Shown piece by piece: positions 1 through 10,485 of a stretch of DNA of 64,000 nucleotides (position 1 is the stretch's first letter; each line of letters starts with the position of its first letter). Below the pieces are notes generated by a model that ran no database searches, was not told the DNA's origin, and saw only the letters and a list, made by a program, of their open reading frames with translations. Location of the stretch: contig NC_053191.1 of assembly GCF_905163445.1 (NCBI RefSeq), forward strand, positions 4,340,001 to 4,404,000, in the 5' to 3' direction. The DNA comes from Pararge aegeria. Lineage: Eukaryota > Arthropoda > Insecta > Lepidoptera > Nymphalidae. Position numbers and translations under genes: made by a program.

Positions 1-470
1 ATAGAAATACTTATAACAAAATTTAAAAGAAAGTTGACTGTAACTACTTACTTATTTAAACATCAGAAATAAAATTAAACTTTTAAATATGTTTACTGGG
101 CTACATAAAATTAGTAATAATGTAGTAATAATTCATTCAAGGGAAATTGTATTTTATATTATAACAAATTACCGGAAGAAATCTATGACATAAATTTTTC
201 AAAAAGTTCATAGTTTATGTAAAACATAAGCTTATAGAATAATCCTTTCATAATATTTTAAAGCGTGATGGTAATAAAAAAAACCCCCGGCTAAATTTCT
301 TGTGGGCTCTTCTTGACCAGGGCACGTTGGAAAACCGCCTCGATATAGTTTTAAGTTAACGAATGTAGTTATCCCCATCACCACCCAATATTAATAATGA
401 TATATGTATGAACGCTTGATAAGTGCCTGTAATAGGTCTACATAAAACCTTTTGGAATTTTAATTTGAAT
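1..470 (+). mobile_element. LINE-F 3' end
   Basis: The segment begins mid-element and holds the decayed end of a LINE reverse-transcriptase frame followed by its 3' untranslated part. Landmarks are 'TAACAAATTACCGG', 'GGCTAAATTTCTTGTGGGC', a decayed version of the block about grasped accounts of gene-end 'GGAACCCTCGTAGC', and a terminal 'TTTTGGAATTTTAATTTG'. The same order of blocks occurs at 23935-24310, 25223-25572 and 33522-34170 on the + strand and at 40392-40760 and 55865-56095 on the - strand. It is 5' truncated by the window edge. Confidence 0.7.
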
Positions 471-799
471 GAAAAGTATAGGATTTTTCCATCAAGAAAT
501 TCTTAGTAGCAGTCCAGAGTTTGGAACTTAGCGTTGATTCAACCGTGGGTCTCGGAGAGCACGTTAGGCGATGATCTCTCTCCGGTTGTCTCAGAGCTGC
601 CGTCCCATTGAACTGAGACTGAGGGAATAGACAGTGCACCTGTGTTTGCGCATGCACTCGTGCCGTATAATATCTTCCGCGTAGTTGGAAAACCTCTCTG
701 GAAATTGACCACCCTGGCCAAAATCCGTCAGAGTAACTTATACACGTATGCTATTCATCCGCATTTAAGTGTCTAGGCTCCAAAATCCTTCTATGAGGC

Positions 800-905
800 T
801 TCTGCCCAGCGGCTGGACGCTTCTAGAAACCTCTCTAGTCTCTCCTATGAAAGAGGAGGTTTCCCAGCAATGGGACTTTAACAGGCTAACGTTGACGATG
901 ATAGT
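800..905 (+). mobile_element. RTE-like LINE 3' end, decayed
   Basis: The stretch carries 'TTCTGCCCAGCGGCTGGA' and then 'TTTCCCAGCAATGGGAC', followed by a GATGATAG tail. These resemble the '...CCCAGCAGTGGGACGT...GATGATGATGA' 3' end typical of lepidopteran RTE-like LINEs, apparently present twice in tandem. Too short and diverged to classify firmly. Confidence 0.4.
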
Positions 906-1074
906 GGGTTAGCTGCTACATTATTTACTGAACACGTGTGCGTTTGACATCCTGGTATCGAATGTTATGTATAAATGACACGTATGTTCTTAAAATAGCC
1001 TACTTAGGTTTTGCTGATTTAACATTGTCTGTTGTCGTTGTTTCAAACCGACGGAGTGTTATAAGTTTGACGGG

Positions 1075-1104
1075 TCTGTGTGTGTGTGTGACTGTGTGTG
1101 TCTG
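1075..1104. repeat. (GT)n microsatellite, interrupted
   Basis: Alternating G and T runs over about 30 bp, with one interruption ('TGTGACTGTG'). Confidence 0.8.
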
Positions 1105-1168
1105 TGGTATCGTGTTTCACGAACGGATGAACCGATTTTGATTTTGTTTTTTCGAGTGTTCTAAGCTT

Positions 1169-1300
1169 TACGACCGATTGGAGCAGTGGCAGCGACCCTG
1201 CTTTCTGAGTCCAAGACTGTGGGTTCGATCGGTTTTCAATGTCTGGGTGTTTATGTGTATATTATAATATGTATGTTTATATGCAACGTCGGATTGCATG
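1169..1300 (+). mobile_element. SINE-A fragment
   Basis: The tRNA-like head with 'GCAGCGACCCTGCTTTC' is followed by 'GTCTGGGTGTTTATGTG'. An internal deletion removes the usual segment between the B box and 'GTCTGGGTG', and the 3' half is missing. Confidence 0.75.
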
Positions 1301-2310
1301 TGTGTGGAAGGAAGTTTCGAAGTGATCGATCGCTGCCATGGATTGTGAATGGGGGAATTACATCTCTTCTGAGAGCAATTCATTGGGTGATGGCAAAAGC
1401 CAAGCTTCTAGTGAAAAAGAACATTTCAGTAGGTCCCGAAACTAATGATGGGCGAGACTTACGCGAGTATTGAAGGTGGAAATGCTCCACATGGGGAGAT
1501 CAGCATTGATTTATTAGTACTGGATGTAGGTATTTAGATGTACAATTAGGTACGATCTACCATTTGCTAAAATGGATAGCTAAGCCATGGATTGCCCTTA
1601 CATGGACCCCTTAACGAACAGCAAAAGCCGGAATTACCTGGTCTTGAAGAAGGCAACTTTGGTACAGTACTTAAGTAAGGAAAACGTTGCACTAAGCAAA
1701 AATAACTTTATGTTCTTAATTTCCAACAACTAGCTTACATTATTGCTCTAAAAGAAAAAAGACAAAAATGCCAACCTACCCACATAATAAGGAGCCGAAA
1801 AACAACTTGCAAAGCACCGAAACGATCTCGCATAAGCCGCGATTTGTATAGACTTTTTTAAACGATAAAATTTACTAAACCTCACTCCGCGCTGGTGTAA
1901 ATTACAGCCAGCGGCCTCCTAAAGGGTTCATTTTCAAAGCAGCGCTTTAAAGAAACTAAAAAAAAATTAATCTGAAAAGAAATAAAGGCAGTCTCATCCG
2001 CCATGCTGATTTTATGCAGCTAAAGGGTTGGGGAACGTTTTAAGTGGCACTTTAGTACGGTACCGCCCCGCGATACACACTTTCGCAAAAGGAAGAAAAA
2101 AATATGGCCGTTGCTACGACATGCATGATATTGAGATGTTTCGGTGCACTTGCCACCTCTCCTTTAATCTTCTAATTACTGCACCAGAGTCTGTAGATGA
2201 CACTTTCTGAAATCATCCGGGAACAAAGGGCATGCAATGTCTCCGTGTTTGTAAATATAGATACTTACACGTTTAGATACGTTCTAAATGCGAGGGTGCC
2301 TTGGTTATTT
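1301..2310. other. No gene or recognised repeat
   Basis: About 1 kb of AT-rich DNA. Short open frames are present but have no recognisable domain, and I see no promoter or RNA gene. Confidence 0.5.
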
Positions 2311-2315
2311 TAGGT

Positions 2316-2864
2316 ACTGTCGTCCATAAAATACTATAGGTATTAAATCTCCTTTGAGATATATAGAATATTTCGGAGAATTAATGAAGCCCATATTTCT
2401 ATTGTAAATATTATCTCAAATAGCAAGAGACTGCAGACATTCTTGGAGGTGAAAAAAATTACACCTACTGAAAGTCAAAATAAATTCAATATGCTTTACA
2501 AGTTGTTTGTAAGATTTTAGGATATATGTTAATCTTATCATCTTAATTTATTATCGGAAATCGTATTACCTAATTAGCATTCGATTCGGAGATAAAATAC
2601 TAGGTAGGTTTTACTGTCGTTCATAAAATGCTGTACCTATTAGATCCTGACCCTAATCCTGAAATTAACAGAATATTTCACAGAAATAAAGCTCAGATTT
2701 GTATAGTAAACATTTTTGTATAAGTTTTCAGATAGGAGGCTGCAGACATTCTTGTATCTTTAAGTATCAAATGAAATAACTGATACTGAAAGTGAAAATA
2801 AAGTCAATATACCTGACTAATTATTTGTAATACTTAGATGAGGCATTGGATTTTGAGATAAGCT
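2316..2864. repeat. Diverged tandem duplication, two ~250-285 bp units
   Basis: Unit 1 is about 2316-2600 and unit 2 about 2613-2864. Shared blocks fall in the same order: 'ACTGTCGTYCATAAAATRCT', 'CAGAATATTTC' (unit 1 differs by one base), 'CTGCAGACATTCTTG', 'ACTGAAAGTSAAAATAAA' and 'GCATTSGATT'. Unit 2 is shorter through small deletions. No family is recognised and no open frame is shared. Confidence 0.8.
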
Positions 2865-3067
2865 GGTTTAGAAACTAAATTATATTCGGTATAATCAAGG
2901 GACGGGAAATAGTAAAGAACGCTTGATAATAGCTTGTAAACAAGTCTTCTTAGTACAGAAAAAAAGGTTCACAATTTTTACACCCGTGCATTTAGTTACA
3001 TTTAAAGGTTTATTTTATTTAAATATTTATTTATTTATTTGCAAATTTGGGTTAGTATACAGGTTTT

Positions 3068-3440
3068 AAATATTATAACCGGACTTCAGACAATCCTATA
3101 ATATCCCAGCGCAACTTGCTCACCACTTCTTCCAGCTCAATCACCTTTCCATCGGTCCTCAACGTGCGTGCGTTGTATGTTGCCAGGTCAAGTCGTCGGG
3201 GTTGGCAGCGGAATCTCTGCCGGAGATTCTTAACACCCCTTGCCCCGCCGTTACCATAACCGCTGCCAGAGCCAGGAATAGCGGGGCCGCCGGGAACTAG
3301 GGGCTGTGGTTTTTTTCTCCTTCCCATTAAAGATATGCCCGATAATGACCACGCTGGGCAGGCGGGTTGGTCATCGCAGGGCTAGACTGATCGCCCCGGC
3401 GTCGCTGCTGCCCGACACCGGTCTGTGCCATATTATGGTT
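3068..3440 (-). pseudogene. RTE-like LINE 5' end with start of endonuclease domain
   Basis: Read on the - strand, the frame from about 3327 down to 3073 encodes a Gly/Pro-rich leader and then 'DLATYNARTLRTDGKV' and 'WDIIGLSEVRL'. This is the beginning of the apurinic-type endonuclease domain of RTE-like non-LTR retrotransposons, often misannotated as craniofacial development protein 2-like. The frame stops right after the first beta strands, so the rest of the endonuclease and all of the reverse transcriptase are absent. Upstream GC-rich sequence to about 3440 would be the element's 5' untranslated region. It is a dead fragment, not a host gene. Confidence 0.8.
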
Positions 3441-4015
3441 AGCTCTTAACCAAATTCAGCTTAACAGCATACAAATCATGTTGGTATAATAGTAAAAACC
3501 ATGTCAAATCAATGTCACACCTTATCTATGAGATGGTCATTAATTGCATAGTAACTTTTATTCATTAAGAATTCCTTCAATTTCTTCCTTTAAACGAAGG
3601 TTTTGCATATAACTTAGTGAGACTTTTGTGTAATTTTCGATAGCAACAATACATTGGTAGCACCGGAATAGTTTATCTTATATCAGATATGCATTACCAA
3701 TCGCGTTACAAATCTATATGTTGTATATTATTATAATCAGTGTATCCGAGATTAGTATCTCGTGATAAAGGAACACCGCGAATGTTAAAGATAGTATATT
3801 ACACGTATGTATAACGTTGGTCGGGATATATTTTAACAACCGCAACAATTAAATTAATGACAATAGTTTGCTGTTGTGTGTAGTTAATAAATAAAATTAC
3901 AAGGTAGGTACGTTATTTTTTGTATCAATTCATTACTAGTTCTTTGCATAATAACCTTGTGCTAGATAAAAGTGATTTATTTATAACTTGTGAGACTGGT
4001 GTTGCAATTTCAATT

Positions 4016-5530
4016 ATGGTGAAAATGTGGACAACGGTACTGTGCACTTTGATTTATCTGGTGAGCTCAGTTATTACGAGCCATGATTTCGAAAAGGTTC
4101 TAGAAGAGAGAAACTATCTCATACAAAAAGGGCTCGACCTTATGTTGGGCAGTGAAATCGTTTTAAGTGACAACGAAGAAAAGGCAAATAAAATAATAAT
4201 GGAGCTAAAGGAAAAAGAAATTGACTATGGATTTGTAAACCCTCAATATTATAATTTTTCAAACCACTTTTTCGAATATAAAGAACAAGTGAAGAAATCG
4301 GAGCTTTTTAAAATAATCCAGAAAATGCCTAAGGGCGCTGTACTTCACGCTCACGACACAGGCATTTTGAGTCCTGATTATGTCGTATCACTAACATACT
4401 TGGATAATTTGTTTGTGTGCTTTGAGGAAAACAATATCCAATTTTTGTTTTCCTTGGAAACCCCAACTTCTCCATGTAATACAGCATGGCAATTAATGAG
4501 AGACGCTCGGTACTCATCAGGCAACGTAGAAAAATTTGATGCTAATCTTAAAAAACATTTCTCTATAGTTATCGACAACCCACACGAAGTCTATACAAAT
4601 GTCAACGCTGTTTGGTCAGAGTTCCAACAATACTTTATTGCAACAACAGGCCTTTTCACTTATAAGCCAGTTTGGGAAAAGTACTTTTACGATTCCCTAC
4701 TGGCATTCAGAGAAGACAACGTCATGTATGTGGAAATGCGAAGTGTACTCCCTGATCTGTATGATTTATATGGGAACGAGTATGATATACTGGACACAGC
4801 TGCATCATACAAAAAAGTAAGCGAAGAATTTGTGAAAGATTATCCCGATTTCTTTGGGGCCAAGCTGATTTACGCTCCTTTGAGAGCTGTGGATATTGAA
4901 ACTGTCAAGGAATATATCAGCATTGCAAGGAAATTGAAAGAAAACTTTCCTGACTTTTTTGCAGGATTTGATTTGGTTGGACAGGAAGACTTAGGATCGC
5001 CTATTAAAGATTTTTTGGAAGTTCTTTATGAAACTGGAGACGACTTAAATTACTTCTTCCACGCAGGAGAAACTAATTGGCATGGAATGACTACTGATGA
5101 AAATTTAGTGGACGCAATAGTTCTTAACACTCGGCGTATAGGTCATGGATATGCAATCATAAAGCACCCTCTACTGATTGAGGAGGTAAAGAAAAGAAAT
5201 ATAGCGTTAGAGGTGAATGTTATATCGAATGCCGTTTTAGAATTAGTTGGTGATATTAGAAACCATCCTTTAGCTGCGTTTCTAGCTACCAATTTACCAG
5301 TAGTGATTTCTAGTGATGATCCGGGTGTATGGGAGTCTGAACCACTGACTCATGATTTTTATGTCACGTTTGTGGGTGTTGCTAGTCGTCGTGCTGATTT
5401 GCGACTCCTTAAGAAATTGGCTCTTAATTCTTTATATTATAGTGAGTATTCTAATAAAGATCAAATTGTACACGAATTCGAGATCAAGTGGACACGATTC
5501 ATAGAATCGATTGTTAAAACTCAATGGTAA
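4016..5530 (+). CDS. ADGF: Secreted adenosine deaminase, ADGF/ADA2 family (ADGF-1)
   Basis: A 504-residue protein in one uninterrupted exon. The first in-frame ATG is at 4016; the frame stays open further upstream but has no ATG, so 4016 is chosen (4025 is an alternative). Residues 1-22 form a signal peptide, so the product is secreted. The order of motifs is that of adenosine deaminase growth factors: 'MPKGAVLHAH' with zinc-binding His111 and His113, 'AGFDLVGQEDLG' around 317-327, 'HAGET' with His349 and catalytic Glu352, 'RIGHGYA' with His377, and 'SSDDPG' with Asp434/435. Cys135 and Cys154 sit where ADA2 proteins have a disulfide in the putative receptor-binding insert. The length is normal for the family. 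The known reaction is adenosine to inosine plus ammonia outside the cell; growth-factor activity is known for insect relatives but inferred here. It converges with ADGF-2 6.45 kb downstream. Its promoter is not obvious, and a 5' UTR intron ending near 3944 is possible. Confidence 0.96.
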   Translation: MVKMWTTVLCTLIYLVSSVITSHDFEKVLEERNYLIQKGLDLMLGSEIVLSDNEEKANKIIMELKEKEIDYGFVNPQYYNFSNHFFEYKEQVKKSELFKIIQKMPKGAVLHAHDTGILSPDYVVSLTYLDNLFVCFEENNIQFLFSLETPTSPCNTAWQLMRDARYSSGNVEKFDANLKKHFSIVIDNPHEVYTNVNAVWSEFQQYFIATTGLFTYKPVWEKYFYDSLLAFREDNVMYVEMRSVLPDLYDLYGNEYDILDTAASYKKVSEEFVKDYPDFFGAKLIYAPLRAVDIETVKEYISIARKLKENFPDFFAGFDLVGQEDLGSPIKDFLEVLYETGDDLNYFFHAGETNWHGMTTDENLVDAIVLNTRRIGHGYAIIKHPLLIEEVKKRNIALEVNVISNAVLELVGDIRNHPLAAFLATNLPVVISSDDPGVWESEPLTHDFYVTFVGVASRRADLRLLKKLALNSLYYSEYSNKDQIVHEFEIKWTRFIESIVKTQW

Positions 5531-6380
5531 ACTTTCCTCGCTATTATACGTGTTACTGTTCTTGATGCATTGTATACCTACAAACATGAAGTATAGATGT
5601 ACATGCATAGATATATGTACGTGTACCAATATACGGCACTGAAGGCCTTGACGCCTTTGCTAAACTAGGAAACAAACAAGTACCGGCAAACTTTCCAAAA
5701 TACTCTTTACTCCGTTGTATTCGTGTGTACTTTCGCGGTACTTTCGCAGATCTCATCTGTCCTCTCATTCACCCTTCTTATTTGAAATTTTGAGTAAGTA
5801 ATCACTAAAGCCTCCAGAAACTGTCTTGAGGTCACTATTTTTAACTCCTCTTCGTCCAATAGTGTGGACATATGGATATACTTATTTTAACACGAGTCTG
5901 TCAATGCCGTGTGTTTTATGTTATAAGAAATGGACCTTTACCTTAATTATTTATTTTTAGAAATATTTTTATGCCTGTTTGGCTCTTAAAATTACATGGT
6001 TTTTCGGAATGTTCGACATCGTTTTTCATTTTGTTTCCTATAATGGTACTAAAAATGTATTTAATTCAACGAAGATAACGGTATTATACCTAAAACTTAT
6101 TAATTGCAAAGATAAGATTACAATTAAAATATACCTTTTAAGTGAAGATTCTCGTATCTTTCTTTTCTGATAAAATGACTTAAGTTGTAAAAGAGTCGTG
6201 AAGTTCCGTCTGTCCATCTAAAAAAATCTTTACCCATACTAAAAATATTGAATAAGTACCAAGTATACTGCACACTCTTTAAAATAACAGTCATTGAAAT
6301 CGATGCTATCGGGTATATTGGCGGAGATACTGTCCACTAACCCATTAACGACCCACTGTGTCTGCTCTCAAGTGTCTGCT
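5531..6380. other. ADGF-1 3' flank, no further gene seen
   Basis: AT-rich sequence downstream of the ADGF-1 stop codon. No canonical AATAAA lies close to the stop; an 'ATTAAA' near 6123 is a possible polyadenylation signal. Small open frames here have no recognisable content. Confidence 0.4.
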
Positions 6381-6924
6381 CTCAGCATGAGAAGGGACCA
6401 CCACTCTTGATCAGCTACAAGATACCTATGTCCAGGAGTAGACTTCAATCGGTTGAATGACGATGATGACATTACAGAAAGAAAAGAATGGGTATATTTA
6501 TAAAAAAATTACCATAAAAGAAGTTTATGTGTATGAAAGAGACACCTGTTGCTTCCGATATCACCACTAACGTCGGTGTTCATCCATATTACACTAATTA
6601 ATGCACTAATCGTCGTTCATCGCTCGGTTTAAGCGTTTCGCTTCATAGACATGCTACGCTACGCTTCGGGTGACGAATTGACTGCAACAGTCAATGTTGG
6701 GTGACGACCAGGCGCCTTTACAAATTGTGGAAGTTTAATTAGGAGCACTCGAAATAATTAAAGACGGATCCACATTAGAATGTCATGCTGTTTAGTTATT
6801 AATCAGTGTATGTTTTGAAGTAATCAAACGTTACATTGGCGTCCCAAGGTGCTGGAATAGCGGCCGCGCCGGTAAACGCAGCCTTGGTCAACGAGGTGCA
6901 AATACGATATTATGCGAATCGCTC

Positions 6925-7025
6925 AGGAGCCGCCGGAGAGTGGAAGCGGCTTAGGGCCATGCATTTTGGAACTCCCTGCAAAAAACCTATGTCCAGCAGT
7001 GTTCGTCAATCCCGTAGGCGTTGAC
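6925..7025 (+). mobile_element. RTE-like LINE 3' coding fragment
   Basis: The run 'TTTTGGAACTCCCTGCAAA' followed by 'CCTATGTCCAGCAGTG' matches the C-terminal coding end seen in the opposite orientation at 43613-43700 and 30275-30425. Only about 100 bp remain. Confidence 0.7.
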
Positions 7026-7164
7026 GTAATCTGTTATTTCATATGACAGTGGTGTCCGCGTCAATTGGAACGGTGTTTAATGCTTGGTAGGGCATGCATG
7101 CTGAGCTGGAACCTCTCATGAGGTTGTGTCACACGTGACATGCGTTATCCAGGGCTTCTGTTAT

Positions 7165-7420
7165 TTATGCCCAGGTTACGTCCGTTACCGGCCCACTACA
7201 GGGCATTGGTCTCCTCTGTCAGTGAGAAGGGGTTAAGGCCATAGTCACGCTGGCCCAGTGCGGATTGGTGGACTCCACACTTTTGAGAACATTATCGGGA
7301 ACTCTCAGGCACGCAGGTTTCGTCACGATGTTGTCCTTCACCGTTGAAGCAAGTGATATTTAAATTAATTAAAAAAACCACATACCTTGTAAAAGTTAGA
7401 GGTGTGCTCTGCTCCCCGAT
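7165..7420 (-). mobile_element. SINE-C copy, 5' head truncated
   Basis: On the - strand the sequence reads through 'AACGGTGAAGGACAACATCG', 'CCTGCGTGCCTGAGAG' and 'GGACTCCACCAATCCGCAC'-like blocks to 'GTAGTGGGCCGGTAA'. The tRNA-like head is mostly lost. Confidence 0.8.
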
Positions 7421-7634
7421 GGCGACCGATCGGGTTATCAACGCTTCTTCATACACAGCATTATTGTAATCTAATTAAAATCTAAGGTGTTTTATGTTCT
7501 ATTTTGTGGCGTATTATATTTTCATAGACTTTTTTTCTTTGTATCAAACGTCGTGAATTGACAAATGCATATCAGCACGCCTACTTTGGCAGCGTTACGT
7601 ATAAGTATTCAAAATGCTTCGCTTCATCGCCATG

Positions 7635-7695
7635 TGACACCGAAAAGACGTGCAGCCAAGCGATTTAGCATTCCGGTACGATCTCGCGTAATAAT
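7635..7695 (+). mobile_element. SINE-B internal fragment
   Basis: Contains 'AAGACGTGCAGCCAAGCGAT' and the neighbouring 'CATTCCGGTACGATCTCGCG' block of SINE-B. About 60 bp. Confidence 0.6.
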
Positions 7696-7982
7696 TGACC
7701 AAGCTGATGGTAAATGGAATATCATCGCCTATAAACAGAGAAATACTTACTAACTGCAACCCAGTGTCCATTAACCTGAGGTATTATAACTTTATTAGTG
7801 TTGTTTATTTATACAAGTGTAGGTACTTATACCAGCTGCGCATGCGCTGTTATTTTGGTTGTAAAATTATTTTGCTGCATACCACAGTTCGCAAAATACT
7901 TCAGAGTGGAATCCTCACGTGACGCGAACTCAATGAATTCAATCTTTAAGGCATTATGATTAAACAATGCTTTGCTAAAAAT

Positions 7983-8055
7983 CAAGTTGATAGGTTGCTT
8001 AGGTAGGGCGCGAAGGAATGACAAACAAACAAACACATTCTCGCATTTATGCCAT
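7983..8055 (-). mobile_element. Helitron 5' end fragment
   Basis: The - strand reads 'AAATGCGAGAATGTG' followed by (TTTG)n and 'TCATTCCTTCGCGCCCTA'. This is the typical start of a non-autonomous lepidopteran Helitron. The rest is missing. Confidence 0.55.
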
Positions 8056-8162
8056 TCGTTACGATTCATCTACATATTGACTGCATTATCAGTCGTCACT
8101 CAGTAACGGATGAAACTGCATTCAATCGCTAGCTAGTAAGCTTGTAGTGGAGTTATGAATAT

Positions 8163-8535
8163 ACTACGACAGTAAAAACATCGCCATCTAGCCCCAAAGT
8201 AAGCGTGGCTTGTGAATTGGGTACTAAGATTGCTGATGAATATTAATATGAATATAATAGGTACACATGAATACTCACTTTTAGTGATAAGGCCGCCTTT
8301 TGCACTTAATTATGTTTAAGTTTTCCTGTGTGTGATTCCTATATATATTACGCAATAAAGTTGTTTAAATAAAAATAAAATAAAAATGAATACTTATAAA
8401 ATACAGATAAACACCCAGACACTGAAAAACATTAATGTTCATCACACACTATTTATGTGATGTTTCCAGTGTGGGAATCGAACCCACGGCCTTGGACGCA
8501 GAAAGCAGGGTCGCTGGCCAACCGGCTTTCCAAAT
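8163..8535 (-). mobile_element. SINE-A split by a LINE-E tail
   Basis: The 3' half (8163-8275) carries 'CATCGCCATCTAGCCCCAAA' and the 5' half (8386-8535) carries 'AAACACCCAGACACTG', the B box and the tRNA-like head. A 110 bp LINE-E tail (8276-8385) lies between them, flanked by the 9 bp duplication 'ATGAATACT'. Confidence 0.9.
8276..8385 (+). mobile_element. LINE-E 3' tail inserted in SINE-A
   Basis: A 5'-truncated LINE-E end beginning near 'AGTGATAAGGCCGCCTTTTG' and ending in 'GCAATAAAG' plus an A-rich tail. Direct repeats 'ATGAATACT' at 8267-8275 and 8386-8394 are the target-site duplication. Confidence 0.85.
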
Positions 8536-8867
8536 TATCAGTCAGGTGTGCAGACGAATTCGAAAGAGTACACAAACGCGGGAGAAATCCCAGGTTTGAT
8601 TCCCGGAGATGCCCATTTTTAGACTTTAATAATTTATCCGTAGGTACCTTTAAAATATAATAAGAGACATCACGCTGCTCAATAATGTACCAAAGCCAAA
8701 GGTTATCATTAACTATCTCTTGACTTGTTTATGATGTTTATTCTTTTACGCCATTGGTTCCCTGGAAGCGATTGCTATGCAGCGATAAATCCGGCAAATT
8801 GTTTGGCTTTGTGCTATACATGTATTTCTATTTTCTGTATTTTAAATACACATTAAATAATTAAATG

Positions 8868-9470
8868 ATACAACATCATCATTACCATTAACAACCCGCT
8901 GTAGAGCACGGTTTTACTCATTCTAAGAACGAGAACCGGAACCCACCACGCCAGGAGGCTTCGCACACCTATGAGCACATTATGGCGAACTGGCAAGCCA
9001 GGTTTCCTCACGTTGTTTTTCTTCACCGTTCCAGCAATTGTAAAGACCATTTCCTCTCTATTATGTTGTAAAATATCTTTGTAATTTTTTATGTATTTTT
9101 AAATGGTAATATGTATTTAGCTTAGATATTTATATAAAATACATATATAAATATATATTTTCTTTAACTATATATATGTAGTATTAGTATGTATAGTAAT
9201 TGTAATGTATATCATTAGCAAATTTGGGTGTTGCACTATCCCGTTTCATGTAATAGATTCGTTTCTTCAAGCAAAGGTTGTCTGGAGGAGATCGCTTCAA
9301 GCGATAAGGCCGCCATAAAAGACTTCTTCTTCTTGCAATATTTTAATTCATTAAATTAAAAACGCACATAACTCCGAAAAGTTAGAAGTCCATGCGGGTA
9401 TCGAAATTGGTCCCCCTGAAAAGCAGGCTGAAGCTTTAACCACTAGGTTATCACCGTCTACTTATATGCT
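8868..9470 (-). mobile_element. SINE-C split by other repeat DNA
   Basis: The 3' part (8868-9055) includes 'CTTCACCGTTCCAGCAAT'. The 5' part (9346-9470) includes 'ACGCACATAACTCCGAAAAG' and the tRNA-like head read on the - strand. About 290 bp ending in a LINE-E tail separates them, so the LINE appears to have landed in the SINE. The duplication at the junction is short ('GCAAT') and uncertain. Confidence 0.75.
9240..9345 (+). mobile_element. LINE-E 3' end fragment
   Basis: Contains 'GGTTGTCTGGAGGAGATCG' and 'AAGCGATAAGGCCGCC', the shared landmark of LINE-E tails in this window. The AT-rich stretch 9060-9239 may belong to the same insertion. Confidence 0.65.
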
Positions 9471-9839
9471 TTCAAATGTAATGTATGCACTCGCAGGATA
9501 CATATACGGTGACTTTTCAAACCTTGGCCGTGCTTTCAGATGGTTTAGAATCGTTAAGACAATCGATATCTATGAAATAACATGTATTATTTACAAGTCT
9601 CGGATGTCACTTCCACACTAAAATACATAATGTGGGCACCATTGGAGAAATTTATGGTCAAAGCTAAGTATATTTTAGGTATAAGTACTGAATAGGAATC
9701 CATAAATATCGAATCGAATAGGTTAAATGCATCGAGGAATGCTTTTTGAGTTTCTAATCGAAGTTTTTACAGAACTAGGGGGTAGAATGTAACTATATTA
9801 ATTACCTAGACGTAAACTGGTCTCTAAATGCTGATTTGA

Positions 9840-9960
9840 AAACCTCATTGACGCAAACCTCAATCGGTTTTAAGTGGAAGGTCCCGGTTTCGATCCCCGG
9901 CCAAAACAATTTGTGAAATTACAATTTCCTAATTTTCTTCGATCTGTGGAATAGTGAAAA
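9840..9960 (+). mobile_element. SINE-B head fragment
   Basis: Carries an altered A box ('TTGACGCAAACC') and 'AAGGTCCCGGTTTCGATCCC' as B box, then a decayed 'TTTCTTCGATCTG' block. Confidence 0.55.
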
Positions 9961-10009
9961 TTACTGAATAAAATATTTGAGATGCAGTCTCACAATAGTA
10001 GGAGGGCAG

Positions 10010-10213
10010 CAGTGCCGTGCAAAGAGGGTATGCACAGGGTATGCAGATGATATAAAATGAAGAAAATCTCCAGTACGAGTTATAAATACTTAAGGGTAGG
10101 CTTATTATAACTCCTACAATGCCTTTTCTTAAGCTTTTTATAACTCGTACTGAAGATTTTCTTCATTTTATATCATCTGCATACCCTGTGCATACCCTCT
10201 ATGCACGCCACTG
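10010..10213. mobile_element. hAT-like palindromic MITE
   Basis: A 204 bp element whose two ~85 bp arms are inverted copies of each other, differing at only a few positions. It begins 'CAGTGCCGTGCAAAGAGGG' and ends with the complement of 'CAGTGGCGTGCATAGAGGG'. It is flanked by 8 bp 'GAGGGCAG' and 'GTGGGTAG' (6 of 8 match), as expected for hAT elements. There is no coding capacity. Single arms of the same family occur at 24390-24484 and 27380-27435. Confidence 0.8.
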
Positions 10214-10424
10214 GTGGGTAGCCTCACGTGTCTGTAATTACACCGGCAACCACGACGAAGAAACAACAAAGACGATGGCTCTGCCAAAAAGCAGGCCTTC
10301 ATATTTATTGAATTTGAATTTCCACATTATACCTTATTACTATTATGCCTTATATGAACACCACATTATTAATATATTTAAAAAAAGCAGAAACATGAAG
10401 AAAGGAGTAGAATACAAAAGTCGG

Positions 10425-10485
10425 CCTTATCGCTTGATAGCAATCTGCCAGGCCACCTTGGAGTTAGGAAACAAGAGGATCCCGA
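10425..10485 (-). mobile_element. LINE-E tail fragment
   Basis: The - strand shows 'GGCCTGGCAGATTGCTATC' and 'AAGCGATAAGGCCGAC', matching the LINE-E tail. Confidence 0.55.
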
